Below are positions 48,367 to 58,777 of a DNA stretch of 64,000 nt, in pieces (the stretch's first letter is position 1; every line of letters begins with the position of its first letter). This stretch comes from Rhizophagus irregularis (taxonomy: Eukaryota; Glomeromycota; Glomeromycetes; Glomerales; Glomeraceae). The notes under the pieces were generated by a model. The model did no database searches and was not told where the DNA came from. It saw only the letters and a program-made list of their open reading frames with translations. Both the position numbers and the translations under genes were made by a program. The stretch covers positions 1,240,001 to 1,304,000 of the forward strand of contig NC_089459.1 in assembly GCF_026210795.1 (NCBI RefSeq), given 5' to 3'.

Positions 48367-49041
48367 TTATCTTCTATGTGGGAACCTGCTTCTACCTCTT
48401 CTTCTATCTCTACTTCTATCCCGTCTTCTATCTCTACTTCTGTCTCGTCTTCTATCTCTACTTCTGTCTCGTCTTCTATCTCTACTTCTATCTCTACTTC
48501 TTGATTGAGACCTAGATCGTGACCTCCTTCTTTCTCTTCACAATCTATATTCATATTGACGTCGATCATACGCAGCATGCCGCCGTCGATACTCTTGTCT
48601 AAACAGATCTAAAATCTAATAAAAATATTAATGAATTGAATGAATTGCCTAAATAAAATTAATTTAAAATAATAATTAATAATAATTACTGGTTTGTAGC
48701 CAAAATTCATCGTTCATATCAGCGAAACACGCTCTATCGAAACTATTTGGGCTTACAATAGGAATGTCATCATTATTATTATTTATTATCTTACTGAGGT
48801 TTTCATAACCTCGTTTGAGGGCATTCTATTTTGTAGAGCATTGCCTGGGTGTCGCTGCAAATCCGGTTGCAGCGAACACCCTATTTGCTATTATTGTCCA
48901 TGCATTTACATGGTGACGGTTTGAAATTCTTTCAAATTGCTGATGTATATTTCTTCGCTCGGCGATTAATTGCTTAGCAACATTAATTATCCATTGGAAT
49001 ACTGGTGGTGGCAGTGATACAAAAGGTACTAATGCTGCCAT
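48367..49041 (-). pseudogene. Myb/SANT-like protein with RS-rich tail, hAT accessory gene copy 1
   Basis: Exon 1 (49041-48690) and exon 2 (48608-48367) join in frame across an 81-bp GT-AG intron, giving about 197 codons. Residues 10-90 resemble a Myb/SANT-like trihelix: FQWIINVAKQLI, NAWTIIANRV, TPRQCSTK then NALKRGYENL. A TAG (48828-48826) replaces the expected Trp in K-W-NALK. The C-terminus is Arg-rich then repeated RSRDRRRD units. The acidic EVEIEDE frame on the same strand is a shadow of this RS repeat. A TGA at 48538-48540 corresponds to CGA in the second copy. Probably a DNA-binding helper of the element; inactive as it stands unless stops are read through. Confidence 0.7.
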
Positions 49042-49690
49042 TTTTTATTTTTATGATTTTTTCGTAACTTGAAAATTAAATACAATTTGAAAATTAAAAT
49101 ACAATTTGGTTTTGAATTGCGAAAAAAAAATCCTATATACTTCAAATTTTATAATATTTATACTAATTTTAAAATTTGTTATAATGTTTAAAATATGAAT
49201 TGATGAACATAATAACATTCTACATAATTAAAGTATTTGTAACAAAATAAACACAGTTTTGATTCTAATGTAATAAATTTAATTAACGCAGTTCTATTTT
49301 TTTTGTAACGCAGTTCTTAAAATTTATTGATCTAATGTGATAAATTTAATTAACAAAGTCCTTAAAACTTATTGATTCTAATAAAATATGCTTATCCTTA
49401 TTCCTTAATTAAATTGCACTATTTTTAAAATATAATATGCTTATCCTTATTCCTTAATTAAATTGCAATGTTTTAAAATATAATATAAAATTACAATTGC
49501 CTGCATAATTATATGTTAACTGGACTTTGATCGCGAATATTTTGCTCTGCATAATATTTTCTAAATAGTATCATTATTTAAATCACATGATATTAGAATT
49601 AATTCTCATTGGATTAACTATTGTAATTATTTCTCATTATTATTATTCCTCATTATCATCATAATTATCGTCATTATTATCACCGTCATC

Positions 49691-49860
49691 TACTGTATAT
49701 TTCTCAGTAGAATTAAAAAGTCAATGTCAAAATATTACGGCATAGCCAAAAACAATTACGTCAGTACAAATATTTACTAATAAAACATATAATTACGGCG
49801 AATTACGGCATTTTAATTACGTCTGTCATAATTCAAAAATTCAATTCCGCTGATAAGTAT
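49691..49860. mobile_element. 166-170-bp hAT-like MITE, copy 2
   Basis: Flanked by ACCGTCATC (49682-49690 and 49861-49869). Homologous to 12755-12920, inserted between the two genes of the hAT element. Confidence 0.8.
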
Positions 49861-49907
49861 ACCGTCATCCATACCTAATACATCATCTATATTATAATCA
49901 TAGTCAC

Positions 49908-52123
49908 CTACTCACCTTCCCCAGCTCTCTTGTTATTACCACTATCATCAACTTCATCATCTTCCGCATTATTTTCATTTGAATCATCCAATATATCTCT
50001 TGGAATATCGCCGATTTCACTAGTAATTGAATCATGCGATAAATTAACAAATTGATCAATCCATAGATTTTTGATTACTACATGGCAATTGTCTTCAGGT
50101 ATTATTTTGCCGCTTGTAGTTAATCTCTGAGTAGAAGCTTGCTCCTCATTATATTTCTCATTATCATCTTCTGCAAAAGCTTCTGCAATACGTATATTGA
50201 TCTCATCATCACTAAGACGAGTATTCTTTTTTTGATCAATTCCATAAAATCCAAGTTCAGTTTTTGAATTGGATTTCCAATACAAAATTAATTTGCACAT
50301 GGATTCTAGTTTATCCACATTAAGATTTAAGCGACGTTTATAAAATAGCCATCCTAAAGTCAAAAATCCACATTCGCAAATTGCTGAATTAGAACATATT
50401 GCAAATAGATAACTTGCAATTCTTGGCAGGACATCTGGTTCTAGTTCGGTATTAATATATTTCCACCAATTCACGGAATTATCTTTAGCAAAACTGATAT
50501 CTAGGTCAAATGTTTCTTGTTCATTAATATATTTCTGTATTTGATCACATAAAGTTTCAGCTTCGTAATGATCGAAACCTAAATTTTTTCCGATTGAAGC
50601 TGCACATTTGATAATTCTCATGAGGGCGCATTTTTTAAGTGGCGCGTTTCTAAATCTGGGATCCATAAAAAAATAAGTAATATACTTATCATCATCATCA
50701 AACTCATCAAATCTTTCATTTATTACTTTGATACAATGACTTCAGAATGCAGGATTTAATGATTTGGGTAACTTTTTTAATGTAGCTGCAAGTCTTGCTA
50801 AGCTCAGGAAAAAATCTGCAAGTGTAGCTCTTCTCGATTCTAATGAAAGTATCACTTTTCTTAAAGGATCCAGAACAAATCCAAGAACTCGTAAATTTGA
50901 AAAAAAATTTCTCGATTGAATAATTGGTTTTATTTTGTCATTTGTTAGCACTTTATCGTGATCGCTGGCCATTTCTTCTAGTGCTGATTCCAAATTTATT
51001 ACTGAATTTACGGATTCACTAGCAGTAGTCCAGCGTGTCTTGCAATATAATTTTAATCCTCCTCCACTAATTCCTTTTTCTTTAATTATTTGAGCAAGTT
51101 TTGCATTAGCCTAATGAGAACTTCTAAAAAATGTTGTCAAAATATTAACACGTTTTAATAAACGTTCTTCAAACTTCTCCTTGATGATGTCGCATGCAAT
51201 TAAATTGATAGAATGTGCAACGCATCGCACATTCTCAATCGTTGGATGATTCTCATGTATAATTTTTTGTGCATTACGAACATTGGCTACATTATCGGAA
51301 ACTACAGCACATATTTGATCTTCTCCAATACCTTCTATAACCTTTTCAATTATCGTAACTAAATATTCTGCAGTGTGCGAATTTTCAGACAAATCAGAAA
51401 GTTGATAAAGATATTCTTTACGCGACATAATCATTACAATGAAGTTTCAAATTGAACGATGTGTACCAGACATCCAACCATCAAAGGCTAAATTATAAAT
51501 TAATATTATATAGTAAGTAAGATTAAATAAAAAATCACGTATGATAGCCTATTTAATTTAACAAACCTAACGTTAAATTCGTTTCCTTTTCAAGCTTGGA
51601 ATTAACTTTGAAGTTCACTTGAGCTAATTCACGTTCAAGTAGTTGATTTACTAATACTTCCCTTGTTGGTATATTGTACCTGGCATTAAGCTCTTTTATA
51701 AAATTGATGAAAAAGGGATGTTCCACTATTCTAAACGCAATTCCGCACGCAATAAAAAATTTAACTAATGCACGATTAATTCATGTACATCTTTGTTCGT
51801 TAAGCTCTGTTGAATTATGGTAATCATCCATGTTACTTTGAGTTTCAGAGTATTTTCTACTTGGACTTATCTTGCCATTCCATTACTTTAGTCATATACC
51901 TTCTAACAACTGCTGCTGACGCATCTGGACAATGGTTTAAAAGATGCTCTTCAAGCTTTGAAACTTCACTGCGTGACCATGTATTATTACAGTACTTGCA
52001 GGAGGCGGCAAATTTGCCAGAACCAACAGCTTTTCTTTTATTAATGTCTTCCCAAATGCTATTAGGTGGCCGACCTCCTCTATTTTTCTTTTTAATGGGT
52101 GAATCTTCTATGTGATCAGTCAT
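49908..52123 (-). pseudogene. hAT transposase with BED zinc finger, decayed
   Basis: Start ATG at 52123. An N-terminal BED-type finger (CKYCNNTW ... HLLNHC) is followed by a frame slip near 51860 and a block VKFFIACGIAFRIVEHPFF. An intron (about 51566-51488) precedes FDGWMSGTHRSI. The DDE-type core has VVSDNVANVR and RCVAHSINLI, then KTRWTTASESVNSV. The C-terminal dimerisation region (PRIASYLFAICSNSAICE) ends in an acidic tail. In-frame stops are TGA at a Trp site (51447-51449), TAG at a Gln site (51111-51113) and TGA at an Arg site (50742-50744), with another near 51790. The enzyme moved the element by cut and paste; this copy is dead. Confidence 0.85.
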
Positions 52124-52825
52124 TTGAAACAGTTTATTATTAATTTTATTATTAAAAAAATGGAAGAAAGTAAAAGAAACTTTAGTTCAGTGTTAAAGGA
52201 GATGATGGAATTGGGTTTATTAAATGCATGTTACGCATTTTCCTTTAATGAATATAAGCCCCTTAAAAAAACTGCAAAAAAGTGTAATATCATAATATTA
52301 ATATGGGAGTTAGAAATTAAAATTCTAACACTAGATAAAGCTTAAAAGAACTAAGACGACGGTAAAATATTGAAGTTTAATCTTTTATCTGTAGATTATT
52401 TGATCATCTAAATTATATTATTAATTGGTGTAACTTGGCATAACTATATGCAAATCTTATAATCAACTATGCCGAAACTACGGAGAAACATATTATAGAA
52501 GTTTCAGCATATTTTGGCAGTTTCGCAATTTTGACAGGTTTCGCAGTTTCAGCGTTTCGGCATTTCGTCACTATATAAGAGGTTTCACCTTTCGGCATTA
52601 GGCCAAACAGGTTTCAGCAAGCAACCTTAGACATAAATACTTGAACACTATTAGCTGCCATTCCTTATTAACTCCAAATAACCATTCATGGTAAACCCTA
52701 TCCAAAAATAAAGTATTCAAAAAAAATTTTAAACTAATACTAAATCTAAAAAAATAACTAAAAAATAATAATAAACAAAAGAAAAAAGAAAAAACTAAAA
52801 TAAAAGAAAAAATCCGGGTTCCAAT

Positions 52826-52957
52826 TAAAGATGTTAGCTTTAATTATTTTTTAAAAAATTTTGAATTACGGATATAAGATTTTTATAGCCTTAATTAATT
52901 ACGGCATATAAAAATTTTGTATTATGACATTTTTTTAAATTATGGCTAACATCTTTA
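52826..52957. mobile_element. 132-bp hAT-like MITE (TAAAGATGTTAGC ends)
   Basis: Perfect 13-bp ends and a perfect 8-bp duplication GTTCCAAT (52818-52825 and 52958-52965). Confidence 0.9.
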
Positions 52958-53212
52958 GTTCCAATGTAGCGATATTTGTCCCTATTCTTCTTACTCCGAG
53001 GTGTGTAGGCACAGTCGAAGATGAGGTCTAAATCTTTTATCAAAGGTTGTTTAAAGAGAAACTGAAGTCAGTTAGTTCTACAATATCAGAAAAATGTTGG
53101 ACTAAGCATTATACCGAATAAGCTGTTGATATTCTAAAAGAGGTTGTCCATTCTGTAAATAATCCCAAAATGGAAGTTTTCTTTCAAGTTATGCATAATT
53201 TATTGATGTGCC

Positions 53213-53456
53213 TAAGGTTACTTGTCTAAACCTCTTCAAAATCCTACGATTAGTTTCGTTAAAATTTTACTATAGATTTATTATAGTTTCAGCAGAGTTT
53301 TGGCAGTTTTGGCATTTATAATAAGTTTTGGCAGTTTCGCCTTTCTCCAAAGTTTTGCCAGTTTTTTAATATAACTTTAATATAGTTTTGGCAGAATTTC
53401 GCTTTTCGGCGAAATGCCATCTTGCCTAAACCCCTAAGTTTTGGCAAGCAACTTTA
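53213..53456. mobile_element. MITE derived from the two-gene hAT family
   Basis: Ends TAAGGTTACTTGTC and, inverted, TAAAGTTGCTTGCC. The 8-bp duplication is GATGTGCC/GATGTGCT (53205-53212, 53457-53464). The interior shares the GTTTTGGCAG motifs of the large hAT. Confidence 0.85.
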
Positions 53457-53632
53457 GATGTGCTAGTAAATTGTGGAAAGTATCCAAGAACATGTCCAGT
53501 TTATGACGTGATCTAATCCAAAATTCATTAGATGGTGTCCTAATCAGAAATCTTGTGACTTGGCGAATAGAAAATGCCAGCAAGTATAAATAAACAATAG
53601 GCATCGAAGGAGGTGTAAAAGGAAGTGAAGGT

Positions 53633-53895
53633 AGTGTTGTACATGGAACATGTCCCGCCAAAATTTTAATGTTTCGGACATTATCCCGTCCACGTCCCGT
53701 CCACGTCCCATCTAAAAATTGTCCAAGTTTACAATTTGTCTTATCAAGACAACACCTAATGGACTATAATTTATATTTAAGATCACGTGATTTTAGTGTC
53801 CCAATGTTCCGGATATTGCTAAAATCTTTGGACGTGTCCTGGACTGTCCCGTCCTGTCCCATCTATAGACATGTCCCGTCACTATGTCAACACTG
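53633..53895. mobile_element. 263-bp hAT-like MITE (AGTGTTG ends)
   Basis: Flanked by AGTGAAGGT (53624-53632 and 53896-53904). The interior consists of GTCCCGTCC-type repeats. Confidence 0.85.
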
Positions 53896-54304
53896 AGTGA
53901 AGGTGTAAGTTTATATCGTTCAAGTAAGCTAGTTAAAGTTTCCCAGAGATAGTCTTTTGTATGGTGTTTAAGTTATTGTGAAGCTGTCTCGTGCTTCTTG
54001 ATAGCCTGTTCGAGTATCTTGAAGAAGAAAGGCCTGTTGGTATAGAGAAAATTGTTGCAGAGAAAATCCATAAAGTCTTTGTTGTTTAGGAGTTCGTTGG
54101 TCACTCTTTTCATGTCCAAAATATTGTTATTCCACTTAAAAAAAGAAGCTTAAAGTTATCCACATCTTGTCGTTATCTCAAGCTTGCTTATTCTGGGCGG
54201 TACACCTTTCCAGATCGTTTTGAGTCCAGGAACATCACAAAGAGAAGAAAAACGCATAAGAAATAAAAATATAAAAAATAAAGAAAATTTTCTAATACCA
54301 AAGT

Positions 54305-55667
54305 TAGTGTTTAGAATCGAATATATTCAAATATACTTGAGTAATCATTTAAATTTATAAAGTGTATTCGAATAATATTCGAATAAGTTAAATTTCCTTT
54401 TATAGTAATAATTTACATAATTTTTAGCCTGAATTATGATTTTAACTCAGTTAAATTTAAGGATTTAATGTCCAATTAGAATTTTAACTATACTATATCT
54501 GGCTAAATGAATACTCGAATAACCACTATGCTTATTCGAATACTCAAATATACTCGAGTAAGGATCATCGTACTTTCTCTCCCGTTGGGCTCTGCCCATT
54601 TTTTTCCAAGAAGACATGGATGAAAAATATGAGGATTTTTTGCCTTGAGTGATAGTAAAAGGACTTTTTGACGTTATATGAAGTTGTTACCGAGGTCTTT
54701 AGTTTTACCTGAACTCCTTATGGCTTATATTGAGTTAGGACCGTTATCATGAGTCTTAGAGTTACCAATAATACTGTAAGATGGCAGTTCCATACGAACG
54801 TTCCCCTGGGCTTTCTGAAAGGTTGAAAAGTAGTGCGTTTTAGTTCCTACGCCTTTAAAGTTTAACTGGCCAAGTGGTTCGCAGGCCAGACTGGTATTTT
54901 TTGGAAGGAGCTCCTGACCAACGTATTTCTTGCTAGTTGATGTTGTTAATGAGGAAGTTAGTTTTCTAAAATAAGGAGACGGAGTTGAGGTGTATGTTTG
55001 GTGATTTTTACTCAGGTTTTTCTCATTGCTCTTCGAGTTTTCCTGAAGTTTATGTCTTTTTTTTTTGTTTTTTGTTTTTCTTGGTCGCTTTTTTCGGTGT
55101 AACCTTATTTTCCTTGGGGGGTGGGGGATACTGGAAAATTTGATCGTCATGGTGGCTTGGTGTTACAATTTCAAAATCGATGATCACTCGGGTTATAAGG
55201 GGGTGACAGGTTGGGTACCGCAGTTTTTGTAGTATGCCGATCAAGGTGGTCACATGTTGGACTATCATTGGATTGACTTATCTAGGTAGATCTTAGGTCG
55301 AAGGTCTTTGTGAAATAGGTTTGTTGTCCATAGTATGTAGTCAAATAGGGGATATATTTTACTTTGGTGCACTTTTTTGTTTGTTTTCATTCTTTTAGTT
55401 ATAGTTTTCTTTCCTGTTCGCCCTTTTTTGGGGTTGATTTTTTTTCCTTTTAAATCCGATTTTTTTGAGCAGACGGATTTCTAGGTTTTTAACTCTTTTG
55501 GCTAGCCTTGTAGCTTTCTTTATGTAGTAGGTTATCTTCGAATCTGTTGTAAAGTTACTCTTTCGTACCATTAACTTAATAAAATTCTTGATTGGCTCAA
55601 AAAAAAAAAAAAAAAACTCAAATATACTTGAGTTATTCGAATAACTGTTACATGATTTCAAACACTA
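54305..55667. mobile_element. hAT-like element (TAGTGTTT ends) containing a retroelement
   Basis: Ends TAGTGTTTAGAATCG and, inverted, TAGTGTTTGAAATC. The duplication is ACCAAAGT/ACCAAGGT (54297-54304, 55668-55675). The native interior is built of ATTCGAATA and ACTCGAGT palindromes. The retroelement at about 54565-55617 is inserted in it. Confidence 0.75.
54565..55617 (+). mobile_element. 3' end of a poly(A)-tailed retroelement (copy 2)
   Basis: Ends in a run of about 18 A after ATTCTTGATTGGCTC. The duplication ACTCAAATATACTYGAGT lies on both sides. Homologous to 12547-13390. Lys-rich open frames on the minus strand look like shadows; no coding call is made. Confidence 0.6.
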
Positions 55668-56032
55668 ACCAAGGTAAACTACATCGGGTTTTTTCTGTTA
55701 AGTTTTTGCTTAAAGTATATAAAATAAGAAAAAAGTTTATAAAATATAAGCGAAAAAACAAAAAATAAAAAAAATAATATTATCAAAAAAATATGGTCTA
55801 GACGGTTAGCGGAAAGAGTTTTTTTCATCAATTAAAATATTAATCATGCTTTAACAATAAATTTGTTAAATAAATATAATAAAATCTTAAAATAGTAACT
55901 TTGCTAATTTTTTTTTGTAACAAGTAAGAAAGTTTCATTTTTTTACACTCTCTACTTATAGTATTAATAAATTCTTTTAACATATATAATACCTCCAAAA
56001 CGTGCAAATAGTTTCACTAAATCTTTACACAT
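55668..56032. other. AT-rich spacer
   Basis: No feature recognised. Confidence 0.4.
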
Positions 56033-56413
56033 GGGAACGCCCGTAGCAAAAGGGGAATGGGATAATTCCGTAATTTTGAAAAAATCGCAATTTAAATCAC
56101 GTGATAAATTTGGCAGATTATCACTTAATTGTGAAATAAATTGACTTTTGAACCTTTTTTTTTTATCTAAAACTAAATTTTACAGGCAATTTACTAAGAG
56201 TATTGATTTTCTTTTAATAAGTTTATGTTGCTTATTAATTCTATAAAAGTAAAATGCAAATAATAAGAAAATTTCAAAATTAAACTTTTTTACTAATATA
56301 TTATTAATAAAAACCCATATTTTCTTAATAATTAGACTAATAGACATATAATTATAATAAAATCTCAAATTTGAATTTTTTGGCCTATCTCCCCTTTTTG
56401 CTACGGGCGTCCC
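56033..56413. mobile_element. 381-bp MITE (GGGAACGCCCGTAGC ends)
   Basis: Ends GGGAACGCCCGTAGCAAAAG and, inverted, GGGGACGCCCGTAGCAAAAA, flanked by CACAT on both sides. The open frame inside is fortuitous. Confidence 0.75.
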
Positions 56414-56800
56414 CACATATTAAAAATAACATTAATTTGCATATTTGATTAGATCAAAAAAATACATTTATTGTTATGGTTACCCCTACAGACATATCAA
56501 GAGTCAATTGTAACAATTGTAATATGATCACATGTTAGTGCATTAAAGTAGGATTGATGCGTATTTATGTGTGTGCACGTGACGTTCCTGATGGGTTTGT
56601 AGGGATTTTCTTATTGTTATATATAAATCTGTATATTTATTCAGGTCAAGAAAGTACCACAAGGAGGATCAAATCTGATACTTTTACTTATCCATCAGGA
56701 AATTTATTTAGGCGTAATTTAGTGTAATATTTCAGAGGTGATGTAAAATTTTGAAATATTACACTAAAAACGTAATATTACAAAAGTTTACATTTTTAAA
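56414..56800. other. Spacer with a small palindrome
   Basis: Mostly featureless. 56718-56768 is a palindrome with arms TTTAGTGTAATATTTCA and TGAAATATTACACTAAA (one mismatch). Confidence 0.5.
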
Positions 56801-57000
56801 TAGTGTTCCGAACGGATCAAATCAGATCGGATTTGAGATGAAACTGATCTGATCCGAATTCGAATTAAAAAAAATGGATTCGATCTGATCCAAATTCGGA
56901 TCAAAAAAAAATGGATCTGATCTGATCCAAATCCGAAACAGACTTGATTCGATTCAGTCTGAATTCAATTCAGATTTATTCGATCCGATCCAAATCCGAA

Positions 57001-58025
57001 ATTTAAAAAATGTTGCGAAACATTTTTTATTATTAATTTATTGAAAAAAAAAACATTTTGCAACGTTTTTTTAACGATTTTAATAAAAAACGTTGTGAAA
57101 CGTTTTTTATTTTTAATTTAAAATAAAAAATACCGTTTCGCAACGGTTTTTTTTACTATTTTAATAAAAAATGTTGCGAAATGTTTTTTATTATTAATTT
57201 ATCGAAAAAACCGTTTCACAACATTTTTTTAACAATTTAATAAAAAACGTTGCAAAACGTTTTTTATTTTTAATTTAAAATAAAAAATACCATTTCACAA
57301 TGGTTTTTTTACTATTTTAATAAAAAATGTTGCGAAACGTTTTTTACTTTCAATTTAAAAGAAAAAAACCGTTTCGCAACGGTTTTTAACTATTTTAATA
57401 AAAAACGTTGCGAAATGTTTTTTATTATTAATTTATCGAAAAAAAAACATTTCGCAACATTTTTTAACAATTTTAATAAAAAACGTTGCGAAACATTTTT
57501 TATTTTTAATTTAAAAGAAAAAATACTGTTTCGTAACAGTTTTTTAAATATTTTAATAAAAAACGTTGCAAAACGTTTTTTATTATTAATTTAAAAGAAA
57601 AAAACCGTTTTGCAACAGTTTTTTTAAATATTTTAATAAAAAACGTTGCAAAACGTTTTTTATTATTAATTTAAAAGAAAAAAACCGTTTTGCAACAGTT
57701 TTTTTAACTATTTTAATAAAAAATGTTGCGAAACGTTTTTTACTTTCAATTTAAAAGAAAAAAACCGTTTTGCAACGGTTTTTTTAACTATTTTAATAAA
57801 AAACGTTGCGAAATATTTTTTATTATTAATTTATCAAAAAAAAAACATTTTGAAATGTTTTTTTAACGATTTTAATAAAAAACGTTGTGAAACGTTTTTT
57901 ATTTTTAATTTAAAATAAAAAATACTGTTTCGCAACGGTTTTTTTTAAATATTTTAATAAAAAACGTTTCGCAACATTTTTTTTCGATTTTAATAAAAAA
58001 CGTTGCGAAATGTTTTTTCGCAATG
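57001..58025. repeat. Tandem hairpin array
   Basis: About 13 units of roughly 79 bp. Each unit holds two hairpins in alternating form: AAAAACGTTGCGAAACGTTTTT and AAAACCGTTTCGCAACGGTTTT-like, spaced by ATTTTAAT and TAATTTAAAA. Stems are about 9-11 bp with 4-nt loops. Confidence 0.9.
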
Positions 58026-58100
58026 GTTTTGAACCGGATCTGATCTGGATCTGTTCGAATCAATCTGATCTGATCTGATTTTTAATGAATTGTTGATCTG

Positions 58101-58545
58101 GCACGTCTGAAATGTGTGCCAGGTTGACGGCGCAGTGTGGCGCAGTAATTTCAAAAAGATTTAAGTTAAAGATTTTCTTTTTAATGTAAAGCTTTCAAAT
58201 TTACACATTAGATGTATTTTCATCTGTTTTACAAAATTCACTTATAAATGGAAGGAGGTTTTGGAAGTAGATTTTGACTTTAGTATATAACAACTGATTT
58301 TATTGTCTTTGCCGATTATTTCCAAAATTGGATTTGTCGAAAGAACAGTTTTTGTTAAATAACTCGAAAATGGCCTTCTAAACTACCCGTATATGCTTTA
58401 AGTAAATTTGCAGAGCGGACAAAAATACACCTAATGCAGGAATTTAAAGGTTTTATTTTAAATAAAAAAAATTACAATTTAATTTTTTTGGAAAAAATCG
58501 CTGCGCCACACTGCGCCATCAACCTGGCACACATTTCAGACATGC
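58101..58545. mobile_element. 445-bp MULE-type MITE, copy 2
   Basis: 45-bp ends with two mismatches (GCACGTCTGAAATGTGTGCC against GCATGTCTGAAATGTGTGCC). Perfect 9-bp duplication GTTGATCTG (58092-58100, 58546-58554). Confidence 0.9.
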
Positions 58546-58777
58546 GTTGATCTGATCTGATCTGATCTGAAACAGATCAAATTTTTTTGATTTGGATCGA
58601 GATGTAGATCATAAAATATATAGTCTGATCTGATCCGTCACAGATCAGATCCGCGAATACGAATCGGATCGGTTTTTTTCGGAACACTACTTTTAAATTT
58701 GAATAATTATAGTAATTTAAGAATATCTCGCTATCTACTGATCCAATCAAGACGATCTATAGCTCATTGTAATCAGC

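Larger units (their letters stand above)
48050..52629 (-). mobile_element. Two-gene hAT transposon
   Basis: A 4,580-bp element with inverted ends TAAGGTTGCTTGCCGAAAC and, inverted, TAAGGTTGCTTGCTGAAAC. Subterminal regions are packed with GTTTCGGC/GCCGAAAC-like motifs on both strands. It carries a BED-finger hAT transposase gene and a separate Myb/SANT-RS gene, both on the minus strand. No matching 8-bp duplication is visible, so the flanks have decayed or rearranged. Related ends lie at 58778 and in the MITE at 53213-53456. Confidence 0.85.
52640..54240 (-). pseudogene. LINE ORF2 fragment (endonuclease-RT linker region)
   Basis: Minus-strand coding pieces read VPGLKTIWKGVPPR, MKRVTNELLNNKDFMDFL, SLLERYKL, then LPFTPPSMPI, RFLIRTPSNEFWIRSR, DTFHNLLAH and QPLIKDLDLIFDCAYTP. 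They resemble the segment before the reverse transcriptase in Rhizophagus LINEs. Three hAT-like MITEs interrupt it. Taking out those at 53633-53895 and 53213-53456 with one target copy each leaves the frame open across the joins. Confidence 0.6.
56801..58689. mobile_element. hAT-like element built on GATCTGATC repeats and a hairpin array
   Basis: Ends TAGTGTTCCGAA and TTCGGAACACTA. The duplication is TTTTTAAA/CTTTTAAA (56793-56800, 58690-58697). Subterminal GATCTGATCCGA-type repeats flank a tandem hairpin array (57001-58025) and a nested MULE-type MITE. No ORF. Confidence 0.8.

Noticed and set aside
48369-48578. Acidic ORF with EVEIEDE repeats (and its relative at 59079-59309)
   Set aside because: It is the wrong frame. 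The spliced Myb-like gene uses another frame on the same strand that gives RSRDRRRD repeats after a clean intron join.
48050-52629. 8-bp target duplication of the large hAT element
   Set aside because: Flanks GTTCTGAC and GACATAAA do not match, so no duplication is claimed.
54725-55268. Lys/Pro-rich minus-strand ORFs in the poly(A)-tailed retroelement
   Set aside because: The element's tail places its sense strand on plus, and the homologous copy at 12.5 kb does not keep these frames.
57001-58025. Series of rho-independent-type terminators or a CRISPR-like array
   Set aside because: The hairpins plus T-runs mimic bacterial terminators, but the context is a eukaryotic transposon. Spacers are not unique and units are palindromic throughout.
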